Shown here piece after piece: positions 22,206 through 33,678 of a stretch of DNA of 64,000 bases. The position numbers and the translations under genes were made by a program. The notes beneath the pieces are model-generated. The model was not told the origin of the DNA. It did no database searches and was given only the letters and a program-made list of their open reading frames with translations. Positions within the stretch are counted from its first letter, which is position 1. Every line of letters starts with the position of its first letter. Origin of the DNA: Siphonodentalium dalli (lineage: Eukaryota > Mollusca > Scaphopoda > Gadilida > Siphonodentaliidae). Location of the stretch: contig CP136068.1 in assembly GCA_032622095.1 (NCBI GenBank), positions 132,315,989 to 132,379,988 of the forward strand, given 5' to 3'.

Positions 22206-23229
22206 CTAGCAGGTTAGCCCGCCACTGGCGGCATTCGTCCCATGGCTTTGTTTCAGAAACATGACATTTTTGTAATTATTTTGTTATTATTTATTTTTGT
22301 TTTTTATTTTTGAATATGAATTTAATGTTTTTTAAATTTAATATATTTTGTTTCTGAATTTTTTTTTTATTGTTAATTTTTTTTAATTTTAAATTGTTTT
22401 AATTAATTTTTTTGTTTCTGGCGGAAAAATTTACCCGTAGAAATCCCCCCTTCCTAGGAACGACAGACAACGCATTCTTTGTTTCGTGAAATCTCTCTAC
22501 GATAACATTGCATTGAATTTAAAACAAACGCTTCCCGTCGGGAAATCTGTCTTCGGGTCGTTGTTGTTGGCATCACGGCTCCCCGAAAACTCTCACATTG
22601 CCGAAAACGTGTATTTAGTAATATCGTTGTTGTTGATATTTACGGCTTGGGGGCTATTTTCTTATTTAGCAAGTTTGAGCTCAATCGGTTAGAGTCTATA
22701 AAGGACACACTCATATATATGACACTTCCCGTAGGTAGCAAGTTTGAGCTCAATCGGCATTCCCTGGAATTTCCCGTAGATTGGCAGATTCCAGTAGCTT
22801 TATAACGGTATATCTGGGGAGAAATCTGATGCTATATTCGTGATTATCTGGGATGATTTCGGTATATACTGTAAAAACAAAGCGCGCCATCCGTGCTCGC
22901 AGGGAATAAATTTCGAGCGATAACGTTTGCGTTCCCGTATAACTCTGCAGATGCGAATAACGTTGAATGGGAAACAGACGCTCTTTATAGAGATGCGTCA
23001 AAAACAAACGCTCATTAAATAATCACTTGATTAACCCCCGCCGTGCCTTTGCGGTGATTTGAGATTGGAGAACGGGTGCTCTGAGCTTCTCTAAACCGCG
23101 ACCACGGTCGTGTCGGTGGGATTTGACACTTACATAGGAAGTTTGAGCTCAATATGTACACGTGTTTTGGATTCTATGAAGTACACACATACATATATAT
23201 ATACGAAGTCTCAAAATATATAGTATAGA
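22206..23229 (-). mobile_element. Helitron-like unit 1 of left array
   Basis: Minus strand: 5' TCTATACTATATATTTTGAG, 3' hairpin CCGCCAGTGGCGG followed by GCTAACCTGCTAG. The interior has poly-T-rich stretches and the AGTTTGAGCTCAATCGG block repeated near 22670, 22742 and 23140. No open frame of note. Confidence 0.75.
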
Positions 23230-24086
23230 CTAGCAGGTTAGCCCGCCACTGGCGGCAATCGTCAGAAACATGACAATTTAAAAATTTATTTTTAAAATTA
23301 ATTTAATTTTTTGTTTTTCAATGAGTTAATGATGAGCCCGACGTTGTCCGGGCTATTCAAAAACAAAATTTCAAGTCGATAGCTCCACCCGTTTCCGAGA
23401 TCTGGTCTGAGCATGCGCGAAGCTGGCGTCGCACGGGCTCGGCGACCCGATAAAATTCGTATCCGGGGCAAGATACATTCACTTACAAAATTTCAAGTCG
23501 ATAGCTCCACCCGTTTCCGAGATCTGGTATGCGCATGCGCGAAGCTGGCGTCGCACGGACTCGGCGACCCGATAAAATTCGTATCCGGGGAAGATACATT
23601 CACATACCAAATTTTAAGTCGATAGCTCCACCCGTTTCCGAGATCTCGTCTGCCGGGATTTCTGAGAAGCATTATGCCTTCCACACTAACTACCCCCCTA
23701 AGCCCTGACCTAAGTGTCATACATACTATAACAATGATGCTGAACACTTTGAGGCAATTATATTGCAGAAATGTTGTAAGAGTACTATGGCATCCAATAA
23801 ATCTCCCCGCAAAGGAAACCACTCAAAATTATTGTTCCCGTATATATCTCCGCAGATGCTAATAACGTTGAATGGTAAAGAGACGCTCTTTATAGCGATG
23901 CGTCAAAAACAAACGCTCATTAAATTATGACTTGATTAACCACCGCGGTGCCGATTGCGGTGATTTGGGAAGGGAGAAACGGTGCTCTGAGCTTCTCCAA
24001 AACGCAGCGACGACGATTCCCGTAGGTTTTTACATTTATATGGGAAGTTTGAACTCAATCGAGCGAACCGTTTTCGATTCTATGAA

Positions 24087-24140
<54 letters not shown>

Positions 24141-24172
24141 GGAAGTCTCAAAATATATAGTATAGAAGAAGA
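23230..24172 (-). mobile_element. Helitron-like unit 2, chimeric
   Basis: Same 3' hairpin class as unit 1. The 5' end is TCTTCTTCTATACTATATAT. At 23331-23355 it contains the hairpin of the other terminus class (AGCCCGACGTTGTCCGGGCT) without its CTAG, followed by two units of the 122-bp module (GATAGCTCCACCCGTTTCCG). This suggests two elements fused by read-through or recombination. It includes an (AT)n run at 24089-24139. Confidence 0.7.
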
Positions 24173-24827
24173 CTAGCAGGTTAGCCCGCCACTGCCGTGG
24201 TTCGTCTAATGGCTTTGTTCGAAAAGGCAATTGCAACAGCTTCCGAGACACGTATGCTGCACCTAGGTGAAATCCGCCAGTTTTACCCGATTTGACCTTG
24301 AATTGATCATTTTCAAGGTCAAGGTCAGGTCGGGGTCACAATTTAACCCGTCCATGACACTTCCCGTAGGTAGCAAGTTTGATCTCAATCGGTTCGAGTC
24401 TATAAAGGACACACATTCACCACGGCAATCGGCATTGCCGTGGCAATCGCCGTTGGCTTCAATATTCACCACGGCAATTGACTGCCGTGGGCCACGGACT
24501 GCCGTAACAGTTGATAACATGTTCACATTCGGCGGATCGGGCACTGCGGTCAGTCAAAAAACATAACGCGCGTGACGTAATTCACAACCACGTGTATTTA
24601 CCTCGAAAGTGTTAAAATTGCGCGACCGCGACACACACACAATGGCCCGATAATGGGCACGCATTCCCTGGAATTTCCCAGAAGATATTCATGGGGAGGT
24701 CAAGTGACCAATTTTGAAATTTACTTGGCGCATTCGTCTGTAGGTCTGAGGAATTATCGGCTAGATATTGTTACCAACATGACATATTAAAATTAATCCC
24801 GCCGTGCACCCCCATTACCAAGGCGAC
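23500..24827. repeat. Recent tandem duplication, first copy (1328 bp)
   Basis: Begins GATAGCTCCACCCG and ends at AAGGCGAC. The second copy follows directly. The only differences I see are the length and one interruption of the AT microsatellite, a short insertion near it and scattered single substitutions. The unit spans the junction between Helitron-like units 2 and 3. Confidence 0.88.
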
Positions 24828-25438
24828 GATAGCTCCACCCGTTTCCGAGATCTGGTATGCGCATGCGCGAAGCTGGCGTCGCACGGACTCGGCGACCCGA
24901 TAAAATTCGTATCCGGGGAAGATACATTCACATACCAAATTTTAAGTCGATAGCTCCACCCGTTTCCGAGATCTCGTCTGCCGGGATTTCTGAGAAGCAT
25001 TATGCCTTCCACACTAACTACCCCCCTAAGCCCTGACCTAAGTGTCATACATACTATAACAATGATGCTGAACACTTTGAGGCAATTATATTGCAGAAAT
25101 GTTGTAAGAGTACTATGGCATCCAATAAATCTCCCCGCAAAGGAAACCACTCAAAATTATTGTTCCCGTATATATCTCCGCAGATGCTAATAACGTTGAA
25201 TGGTAAAGAGACGCTCTTTATAGCGATGCGTCAAAAACAAACGCTCATTAAATTATGACTTGATTAACCACCGCGGTGCCGATTGCGGTGATTTGGGAAG
25301 GGAGAAACGGTGCTCTGAGCTTCTCCAAAACGCAGCGACGACGATTCCCGTAGGTTTTTACATTTAGATGCATGGGAGGTTTGAACTCAATCGAGCGAAC
25401 CGTTTTCGATTCTATGAAGTACATATATATATATATAT

Positions 25439-25480
<42 letters not shown>

Positions 25481-25512
25481 GGAAGTCTCAAAATATATAG
25501 TATAGAAGAAGA
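24173..25512 (-). mobile_element. Helitron-like unit 3
   Basis: 3' end on the minus strand is CTAACCTGCTAG with a variant hairpin (CCACGGCAGTGGCGG region). 5' end TCTTCTTCTATACTATATAT. It contains the CCACGGC/GCCGTGG palindrome cluster (24417-24510) and part of the duplicated 1.33-kb segment. Open frames of 93-99 codons here recur 1340 bp later only because of the duplication. Confidence 0.7.
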
Positions 25513-26168
25513 CTAGCAGGTTAGCCCGCCACTGCCGTGGTTCGTCTAATGGCTTTGTTCGAAAAGGCAATTGCAACAGCTTCCGAGACACGTATGCTGC
25601 ACCTAGGTGAAATCCGCCAGTTTTACCCGATTTGACCTTGAATTGATCATTTTCAAGGTCAAGGTCAGGTCGGGGTCACAATTTAACCCGTCCATGACAC
25701 TTCCCGTAGGTAGCAAGTTTGATCTCAATCGGTTCGAGTCTATAAAGGACACACATTCACCACGGCAATCGGCATTGTCGTGGCAATCGCCGTTGGCTTC
25801 AATATTCACCACGGCAATTGACTGCCGTGGGCCACGGACTGCCGTAACAGTTGATAACATGTTCACATTCGGCGGATCGGGCACTGCGGTCAGTCAAAAA
25901 ACATAACGCGCGTGACGTAATTCACAACCACGTGTATTTACCTCGAAAGTGTTAAAATTGCGCGACCGCGATACACACACAATGGCCCGATAATGGGCAC
26001 GCATTCCCTGGAATTTCCCAGAAGATATTCATGGGGAGGTCAAGTGACCAATTTTGAAATTTACTTGGCGCATTCGTCTGTAGGTCTGAGGAATTATCGG
26101 CTAGATATTGTTACCAACATGACATATTAAAATTAATCCCGCCGTGCACCCCCATTACCAAGGCGACG
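24828..26168. repeat. Recent tandem duplication, second copy (1341 bp)
   Basis: Near-identical to 23500-24827, including the same Helitron junction (25512/25513). After the copy ends (CCAAGGCGACG at 26168) the sequence continues into TAATTTTGGTACCATG, seen also near 27356. Confidence 0.88.
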
Positions 26169-26762
26169 TAATTTTGGTACCATGTGTTGCGTTCTAAAAA
26201 TAGGTCGATTGCAGTGGATTCGTAGAGATGACGAAATATGTGTGCGACAGAGAATATTGTTTGATCGAAAGCATTTGAATTAATACGTCACAAGACTTGC
26301 CTTGATGCTGGCTAATAGATATTTGTCCCTACTAGGTGTTGGGAATGTGAATTAAAATTGCCGTGGTGACGCCGTGGGGGTCGTATTTTGCCACGGCAAT
26401 ACACAAAATCTCCCCCGTACATAGAAGCGAGTTCCATATAACGTAAACAAAACCGTATGCGAAAGCCGAAGGGAATAAAGAGCGTTAACCGGTTAACGAA
26501 CCCAAATATGGAAGATCTTTATCAACGACACTGCGGATACGAACGCTCTTTAACTATCAACGCTATTAAACCCGAAGTGCGGTTTTTTGTGACTGAGAGT
26601 GGGGAACGGGTGCGCTGAGCTTCTCCAAAACGCCGCGACGACGATTCCCGTGGGTTTATACCCTTAGATGGGAAGTTTGAGCCCAATCGGTCCAGCCGTT
26701 TTCGAGTCTATAGAGGACACATATATTTATATACATACGTAGTTCTCAAAATATATAGGAGA
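25513..26762 (-). mobile_element. Helitron-like unit 4
   Basis: 5' end TCTCCTATATATTTTGAGAA, 3' end CTAACCTGCTAG. The first half is the second copy of the tandem duplication. The rest has AACGCTCTTT and CAATCGGTCCAGCCGTTTTC blocks typical of the 5' side of these units. Confidence 0.7.
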
Positions 26763-27896
26763 CTAGCAGGTTAGCCCGCCACTGGCGTGCTTGGTCAGAA
26801 ACATGACAATGTTTTATGTTTTGTTTGTGTTTTTCAATGAGTTAATATTGGGTTTTTCAATATTTTACCCGAATTGACCTTGAATTGATCATTTTCAAGG
26901 TCAAGGTCATGTCGGGGTCACAATATATAATTTGTGGGTACCCGTTTGAAGGTTAAGACTGACACCGATGAAAAAGTCCCCCGTTCCTAGGAACGACAGA
27001 CATAAGAATGTTTCACACAATGCGACGTCGACGATCCCCGTGTGTTTTTACACTTATATACGAAGTTTGAGCTCACCTAGGGCGGAAAAACTTACCCGAT
27101 CCGCGTTCTTATAGGAACACAACACGTTCCGCGTTCGTAGGAACACAACACGCTCATGTCTATACACGCCCAGACCCAGAAGAGGTATGATTTTTTTAAA
27201 CCTGCCCGTGGCCATTGAGCAGCCCCTGACAGAGGTTGTCCACCCATACGAGATGGTCAATAGTCCCCGCAAAGTTAATCCCGTCGTGAACCCCATCCTC
27301 GCAAAGAGCGGACAGTCAATTAATCCCGTCGTGAACGCCATCACCAACGCGACGTAATTTTGTTTGGTATCATGTGTTGCGTTCTAAAAATAGGAAAGCA
27401 CTTGTTCCCGTATACGTATGCGTAAATACGAATTTGTGAGTGTTGGTTTGTAACCGGGATTTATGAGAAGCATTATGCCTACAACTACCCCCCCTAAGCC
27501 CTGACCTAAGTGTCATACATACTATAACAACGATGTTGTAAGAGTACTATGGCATCCAATAAATCTCCCCGCATAGGAAACCACTCAATGTTCCCGTATA
27601 TCTCTCTGCAGATGCAAATAACGTTGAATGGCAAACAGACGCTTTTTATAGAGATGCGTCAAAAACAAACGCTCATTAAATAATCACTTGATTAACCCAC
27701 GCCGTGCCTTTGCGATGATTTGAGATTGGAGAACGGGTGCTCTGAGCTTTTCTAAACCGCGACCACGGTCGTGTCGGTGTGATTTGACACTTACATAGGA
27801 AGTTTGAGCTCAATCTGTACACGCGTTTTGGATTCTATGAAGTACACACACACACACACACACACATATACGAAGTCTCAAAATATATAGTATAGA
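26763..27896 (-). mobile_element. Helitron-like unit 5
   Basis: 5' end TCTATACTATATATTTTGAG preceded on the plus strand by a CA microsatellite (27843-27866). The 3' hairpin is degenerate (GCCAGTGGCGGGC), then CTAACCTGCTAG. Internal direct repeats GTTCCGCGTTC and AATCCCGTCGTGAAC. Confidence 0.7.
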
Positions 27897-29214
27897 CTAG
27901 CAGGTTAGCCCGCCACTGGCGGCATTCGTCCCATGGCTTTGTTCGAAAAAGCAATTGCAACAGGTTCCGAGACACTTGTGCTGCATTTGCAGCAAATTTC
28001 GGCAATAGTCAGAAACATGACAATTTATTTTTTGTTTTTCAATGAGTTAATTATTTTGTTTTTCAATGAGTTAATTGTGCTTTTTTAATTTTTTAATTGA
28101 ATTTTTTGTTTTTAAATTTTACCCGATTTTTTTGGGTTTTTCAAGGAGTTAATTGTGCCTTTTTAATTTTGTTTTTCAATTTTACCCGATTTTTTTGTTG
28201 TTTTTCAATGAACCCGTCCATGACACTTCCCGTATTTAGCAAGTTTGAGCTCAATCGGTTCGAGTCTATAAAGGACACACACATATATATGACACTTCCC
28301 GTAGGTAGCAAGTTTGAGCTCAATCGGCATTCCCTGGAATTTCCCAGTCAATATTTAGCAAGTTTGAGCTCAATCGGTTCGAGTCTATAAAGGACACACT
28401 CATATATATATGACACTTCCCGTAGGTAGCAAGTTTGAGCTCAATCGGCATTCCCTGGAATTTCCCAGTCACCAACGCGGCGTAATTTTGGTACATATAT
28501 AGAGACCAATTGTCCATCGGCTGTCATGTGTAGTAAAGATGTCTTATAAGCCGACATTGCCGTGGGGATGCCCGTTCCTACACGCGTTTTCGATTCTATG
28601 AGTAGATTGGCAGATTCCAGTAGCTTTATAACGGTATAACTGGGGAGAAATCTGATGCTATATTCGTGATTATCTGGGATGATTTCGGTATATACTGTAA
28701 AAACAAAGCGCGCCATCCGTGCTCGCAGGGAATAAATTTCGAGCGATAACGTTTGCGTAAATACGAAATTGTGAGTGTTGGTTTGTAACCGGGATTTCTG
28801 AGAAGCATTATGCCTATAACTACCCCCCCCCCTAAGCCCTGACCTAAGTGTCATACATACTATAACAATGATGTTGTAAGAGCTCCAATAAATCACCCCG
28901 CATAGGCAAGTACTCAATGTTCCCGTATAACTATGCAGATGCTAATAACGTTGAATGGGAAACAGACGCTCTTTATAGAGATGCGTCAAAAACAAACGCT
29001 CATTAAATAATCACTTGATTAACCCACGCCGTGCCTTTGCGGTGATTTGAGATTGGAGAACGGGTGCTCTGAGCTTCTCTAAACCGCGACCACGGTCGTG
29101 TCGGTGTGATTTGACACTTACATAGGAAGTTTGAGCTCAATATGTACACGCGTTTTGGATTCTATGAAGTACACACATACATATATATATACGAAGTCTC
29201 AAAATATATAGTAA
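27897..29214 (-). mobile_element. Helitron-like unit 6, 5' TC missing
   Basis: 3' hairpin CCGCCAGTGGCGG then GCTAACCTGCTAG. Its 5' side reads TTACTATATATTTTGAGACT directly after the next unit's CTAG, so the usual TCTA is lost. The interior repeats GCAAGTTTGAGCTCAATCGG four times and has long T-rich tracts. Much of 28600-29200 resembles unit 1. Confidence 0.65.
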
Positions 29215-30149
29215 CTAGCAGGTTAGCCCGCCACCGGCGGCTTGTCCGAAACATGACATTTTTATATATTTTTTTTTAATTTTTAGCTCCACGCGTTTCA
29301 ATAAGAAAAATTTGTACCCGGTAGCTCCACCAGTTTCCGAGATCTGGTCTGCGCATGAAAATTTGTACCCGGCGCAAGATACATTCACATGCCAAATTTC
29401 AAGTAGATAGCTCCACCCGTTTCCGAGATCTCGTCTGCGCATGCGCTGCACAGGCGTCGCACGGGCTCGGCGACCCGATAAAATTTGTACCCGGCGCAAG
29501 ATACATTCACATAGCAAATTTCAAGTCGATAGCTCCACCCGTTTCCGAGATCTCGTCTGCGCATGCGCTACACGGGTGTCGCACGGGCTCGGCGACCCGA
29601 TAAAATTTGTACCCGGCGCAAGATACATTCACATAGCAAATTTCAAAGTCGATAGCTCCACCCGTTTCCGAGATCTCGTCTGCGCATGCGCTGCACGGGC
29701 GTCGCACGGGCTCGGCGACCCGATAAAATTTGTACCCGGCGCAAGATACATTCACATAGCAAATTTCAAGTCGATAGCTCCACCCGTTTCCGAGATCTCG
29801 TCTGCGCATGCGCTGCACGGGCGTCGCACGGGCTCGCCAATACGACAACGACCACCGCCTAGTCAAACTACACACACGTACCAAGTTTCGTCCCGATCGG
29901 TCGAGAATCGTAGATTTGTATGAAGTACAACACACACACAAACATAAATATATAAGAGAGATATGTAAATTAGATAGATTGTATTAAAATATATAGGAGA
30001 GATATGTAAATGATCTACACACCATTACTGGTGTTTGTCAAAGTTTAGTGGGGTATATCAATACTCATTCACGATCATATCATTGAGGTCCGGAGGGTGT
30101 GGGCTATCTCTCGAATACAAGGAGTTCTCAAAATATATAGAAGAGAAGA
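29215..30149 (-). mobile_element. Helitron-like unit 7, with 122-bp modules
   Basis: 3' hairpin CCGCCGGTGGCGG then GCTAACCTGCTAG. 5' end TCTTCTCTTCTATATATTTT. At 29395-29840 there are about four modules of 121-124 bp (GATAGCTCCACCCGTTTCCG, then CTGCGCATGCGC, then GGCGACCCGATAAAATTTGT). The plus-strand unit at 33679-34484 is a close inverted copy, including the 30000-30130 segment. Confidence 0.75.
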
Positions 30150-31055
30150 CTAGCAGGTTAGCCCGCCACCGGCGGCGTTTGTCCGAAACATGACATTTTT
30201 TAAATTATTTTGTTTTAATTTATATTGTTATTTTTTTTTTGAATTTTTTAATATTAATTTAATGTTTTTTAAATATAATTTATGTTTTTTGTTTAAAATT
30301 TCAACATTTTTTAAATTTTTTTTTTTTTTAATTCTGCCTTTTTTAATTTTTTTTTTATTAATTTTTTTGTTTCTGGCGTTTACCCGATGAAATCCCTTAA
30401 ATTTTTTTAATTAATTCTTTTACCCGATTTGACCTTGAATTGATCATTTTCAAGGTCAAGGTCAGGTCGGGTGACAATTTAACCCGTCCATGACACTTCC
30501 CGTAGACACCAAGTTTGAGCTCAATCGGTCCGAGTCTATAAAGGACACACACATATATATCATTTGTGGGTACCCGTTTCAAGGTGAAGATCACCTCGGG
30601 CGGAAAAACTTACCCGATAAAAATCTCCCCCGTTCCTTGGAACTCCTAAGTACGAAATTAAGTACCAAATTTCGCCTCGAGACGGTCAATGGAGCCGTAC
30701 TTATACTCGTCGTGTATATAGACGCTCAGTACGATAACATTTATTGAATTGAAAACAAACGCTTCCCGTCGTGAAAATCGCTCTGCATAATATTTCGAGC
30801 GACAGGCTACAATCTCTCTGCAGATGCTAATAACGTTGAGTGGTAAATAAACGCTCTTTATAGCGATGTGTCAAAAACAAACGCTCATTAAATTATGACT
30901 TGATTAACCACCGCGGTGCCGATTGCGGTGATTTGGGAAGGGAGAAACGGTGCTCTGAGCTTCTCCAAAACGCCGCGACGACGATTCCCGTATGTTTTTT
31001 ACATTTAGATGGGAAGTTTGAACTCAATCGAGCGAACCGTTTTCGATTCTATGAA

Positions 31056-31086
<31 letters not shown>

Positions 31087-31113
31087 CGGAAGTCTCAAAA
31101 TATATAGTATAGA
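30150..31113 (-). mobile_element. Helitron-like unit 8
   Basis: 3' hairpin CCGCCGGTGGCGG and CTAACCTGCTAG; 5' end TCTATACTATATATTTTGAG next to an (AT)n run. The interior combines a T-rich tract (30185-30420), TTGACCTTGAATTGATCATT and the AACGCTCTTTATAG block shared with units 2-4. Confidence 0.7.
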
Positions 31114-31882
31114 CTAGCTGGTGGACCCGACTTCGTCCGGGTTGTTTCCCCTCTGCTTTTCTTTGAATTGCGCGATTTGACCTTGAATTGTCCATTTTGA
31201 AGGTCAAGTTCAGGTGGGGTCACGATTTGACCCGTCCAAAACACTGCCCAGACAAAAGTACAAGACAAAAGTACCCGTCGAAATCCATTTGATTTTACCA
31301 GATTTGACCTTGAATTGACCATTTTGAAGGTCAAGGTAAGGTCGGGGTCACGATTTGACCCGTCCAAAACACTACGTGGACCAAAGTAACTATAGGTATC
31401 AAATTTCATCGAAATCCGTTCGTTTTACCCGATTTGACCTTGTATTGACCTTTTTGAAGGTCAAGGTCAGGTCGGAGTAACGATTTGACCCGTCCAAAAG
31501 AAACGCCGAACAAAAGTACCCCTAGACACCAATTTTCATCGAAATCCCTAGATATTTGACCTTCAAATGACCCGATTTCAAGGTCAAGGTCACGTCGCAC
31601 AGGCAAATGATTAGGCTTTCGACACTCCCCAAACGAAAGTATCCCCAGACACTAATTTTCATCGAAATCCCGCGATACTCCGGCGTTTGACATTGAAATG
31701 ACCCGATTTCAAGGTCAATGTCACGTCGCACGGGCAAGTTAATCGGCCCATGCCACTCCACGGCCGAAAGTATCCCCACATACCAAGTTTCATCGAAATC
31801 GGCTTGGCCGTTTTCGAGTCCATCGCGAACACACACACACACACACACACAGACAGACATATCTTCCAAAATATATAATAGA
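31114..31882 (-). mobile_element. Helitron-like unit 9, distinct family
   Basis: Third terminus class: on the minus strand the 3' end has stem ACCCGG with TCGGGT, then CCACCAGCTAG. 5' end TCTATTATATATTTTGGAAG. The interior is five to six diverged repeats around GATTTGACCTTGAATTGACC and AAGGTCAAGGTCAGGTCGG, spaced about 95-135 bp. Confidence 0.72.
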
Positions 31883-32376
31883 CTAGCCGATGAGCCCGAC
31901 TTTGTCCGGGCTATTCAAAAACCAAATTTCAAGTCGATAGCTCTACCCGTTTCCGAGATCTGGTCTGCGCATGCGCGAAGCTGGCGTCGCAAGCGACCGA
32001 TAAAATTCGTATCCGGGGCAAGATACATTCACATACCAAATTTCAAGTCGATAGCTCCACCCGTTTCCGAGATCTCGTCTGCGCATGCGCGAAGCTGGCG
32101 TCGCACGGGCTCGGCGACCCGATAAAATTTGTATCCGGGGCAAGATACATTCACATACCAAATTTCAAGTCGATAGCTCCACCCGTTTCCGAGATCTCGT
32201 CTGCGCATGCGCGAAGCAGGCGCCGCACGGGCTCGCCAATACGACAACGTCGACCGCCTGGTCAAACTACACACACGTACCAAGTTTCGTCCCGATCGGT
32301 CGACAATCGTAGATTTGTATAAATGACAGACAAACAAACAGACAAACAGACAGAGGTCTTCAAAATATATATGAGA
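31883..32376 (-). mobile_element. Helitron-like unit 10 (494 bp)
   Basis: Second terminus class: stem AGCCCG with CGGGCT, then CATCGGCTAG. 5' end TCTCATATATATTTTGAAGA, then TGTCTGTTTGTC runs. It holds about three 122-bp modules. Open frames across it are periodic shadows of the modules. Confidence 0.78.
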
Positions 32377-32955
32377 CTAGCCGATGAGCCCGACGTTGTC
32401 CGGGCTATTCAAAAACCAAATTTCAGGTCGATAGCTCCACCCGTTTCCGAGATCTGTCTGTAAACCAAATTTCAAGTCGATAGCTCCACCCGTTTCCGAG
32501 ATCTGGTCTGCGCATGCGCGAAGCTGGCGTCGCACGGACTCGGCGACCCGATAAAATTCGTATCCGGGGCAAGATACATTCACATAGCAAATTTCCAGTC
32601 GATAGCTCCACCCGTTTCCGAGATCTGGTCTGCGAATGCGCGAAGCTGGCGTCGCACGGGCTCGGCGACCCGATAAATGTCGTATCCGGGGCCAGGTACA
32701 TTCACATAGCAAATTTCAAGTCGATAGCTCCACCCGTTTCCGATATCTCGTCTGCGCATGCGCGAAGCGGGTGCCGCACGGGCTCGTCAATACGACAACG
32801 TCCACCGCCTGGTCAAACTACACTTACAGACCAAGTTTCGTCCCGATCGGTCGAGAATCGTAGATTTGTATAAATGACAGACAAACAGACAAACAGACAA
32901 ACAGACAAACAGACAAACAGACAGACAGACAGAGGTCTTCAAAATATATGTGAGA
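32377..32955 (-). mobile_element. Helitron-like unit 11, right end of left array
   Basis: Same class as unit 10. 5' end TCTCACATATATTTTGAAGA with host A at 32956 on the opposite strand's reading (GAACA|TCTC), the expected A|T context. A GACAAACA/GACAGACA run lies at 32877-32931. Confidence 0.78.
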
Positions 32956-33678
32956 TGTTCACTTTCAGCTGAAAAAAATGATCTAGTCAACAAAATCTTA
33001 GGTAATCAGAAATAGATTGTTTGACATTCCCCAGATACTAAATGTGACTGTATATTTTAGAAAAAATAAATTTCAACTCTGATGTTTGCAAATATGTCAA
33101 TAGGAAATATCATTTTATTTATAATCATTGTCAACTGGTCACACCAGAATGATGATTATTATGGGCAAACGTATCTTCGATACTTCATTAACAAACAGTT
33201 CAATAAGTGTAGTCCGGAAAAATAGATACAATTTTTAGACTTCAATATCTATAACCAGGGCTAATAATGGACAAAGATCATAACCGATCAATATTTCTGG
33301 CCTATTGGCACGCCCATTTCTGCCAGAGTAAATTCATTTGCTAACCAGCTATTTGATTCATTGTATCCTATTTATCTCCATTGATATGTCGAACTTTCGA
33401 TAAATTAGGCCGCTACTGTTAATTTATTTGTTTGCCATTCCCTGCACAATGTAACACGTTTGTGTAGGTAGGTCTCTTATATCTGTTTTACTTTCTTTAT
33501 TTAACTTCAATTTCATTTCTAAGATCCCATGATAGTAGATGAATATATTATCTTATAGCCCAATGCATAATTGCATTTTGAAGTTGGTATTTTGAAGTTC
33601 TTCACATAAATTATTAACTTTATGAAGGTTGAATCCATCAGTTGTGATTTCGTGATTTTGTTAGATGAATGTTCTCTA
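32956..33678. other. Spacer between the opposed Helitron arrays; no gene seen
   Basis: AT-rich sequence resembling none of the units. Longest frame 69 codons (33519-33728, minus), overlapping the edge of the next element. It could be the original host sequence. Confidence 0.5.

Noticed and set aside
22320-22420. Poly-T/A tracts as retrotransposon tails
   Set aside because: They are internal to Helitron-like units, recur in units 6 and 8, and have no target duplications.
29441-29923. Open frame of 160 codons with a repeated Arg-rich peptide as a gene
   Set aside because: It is the translation of about 122-bp modules inside Helitron-like units. Similar frames appear on both strands of every module array.
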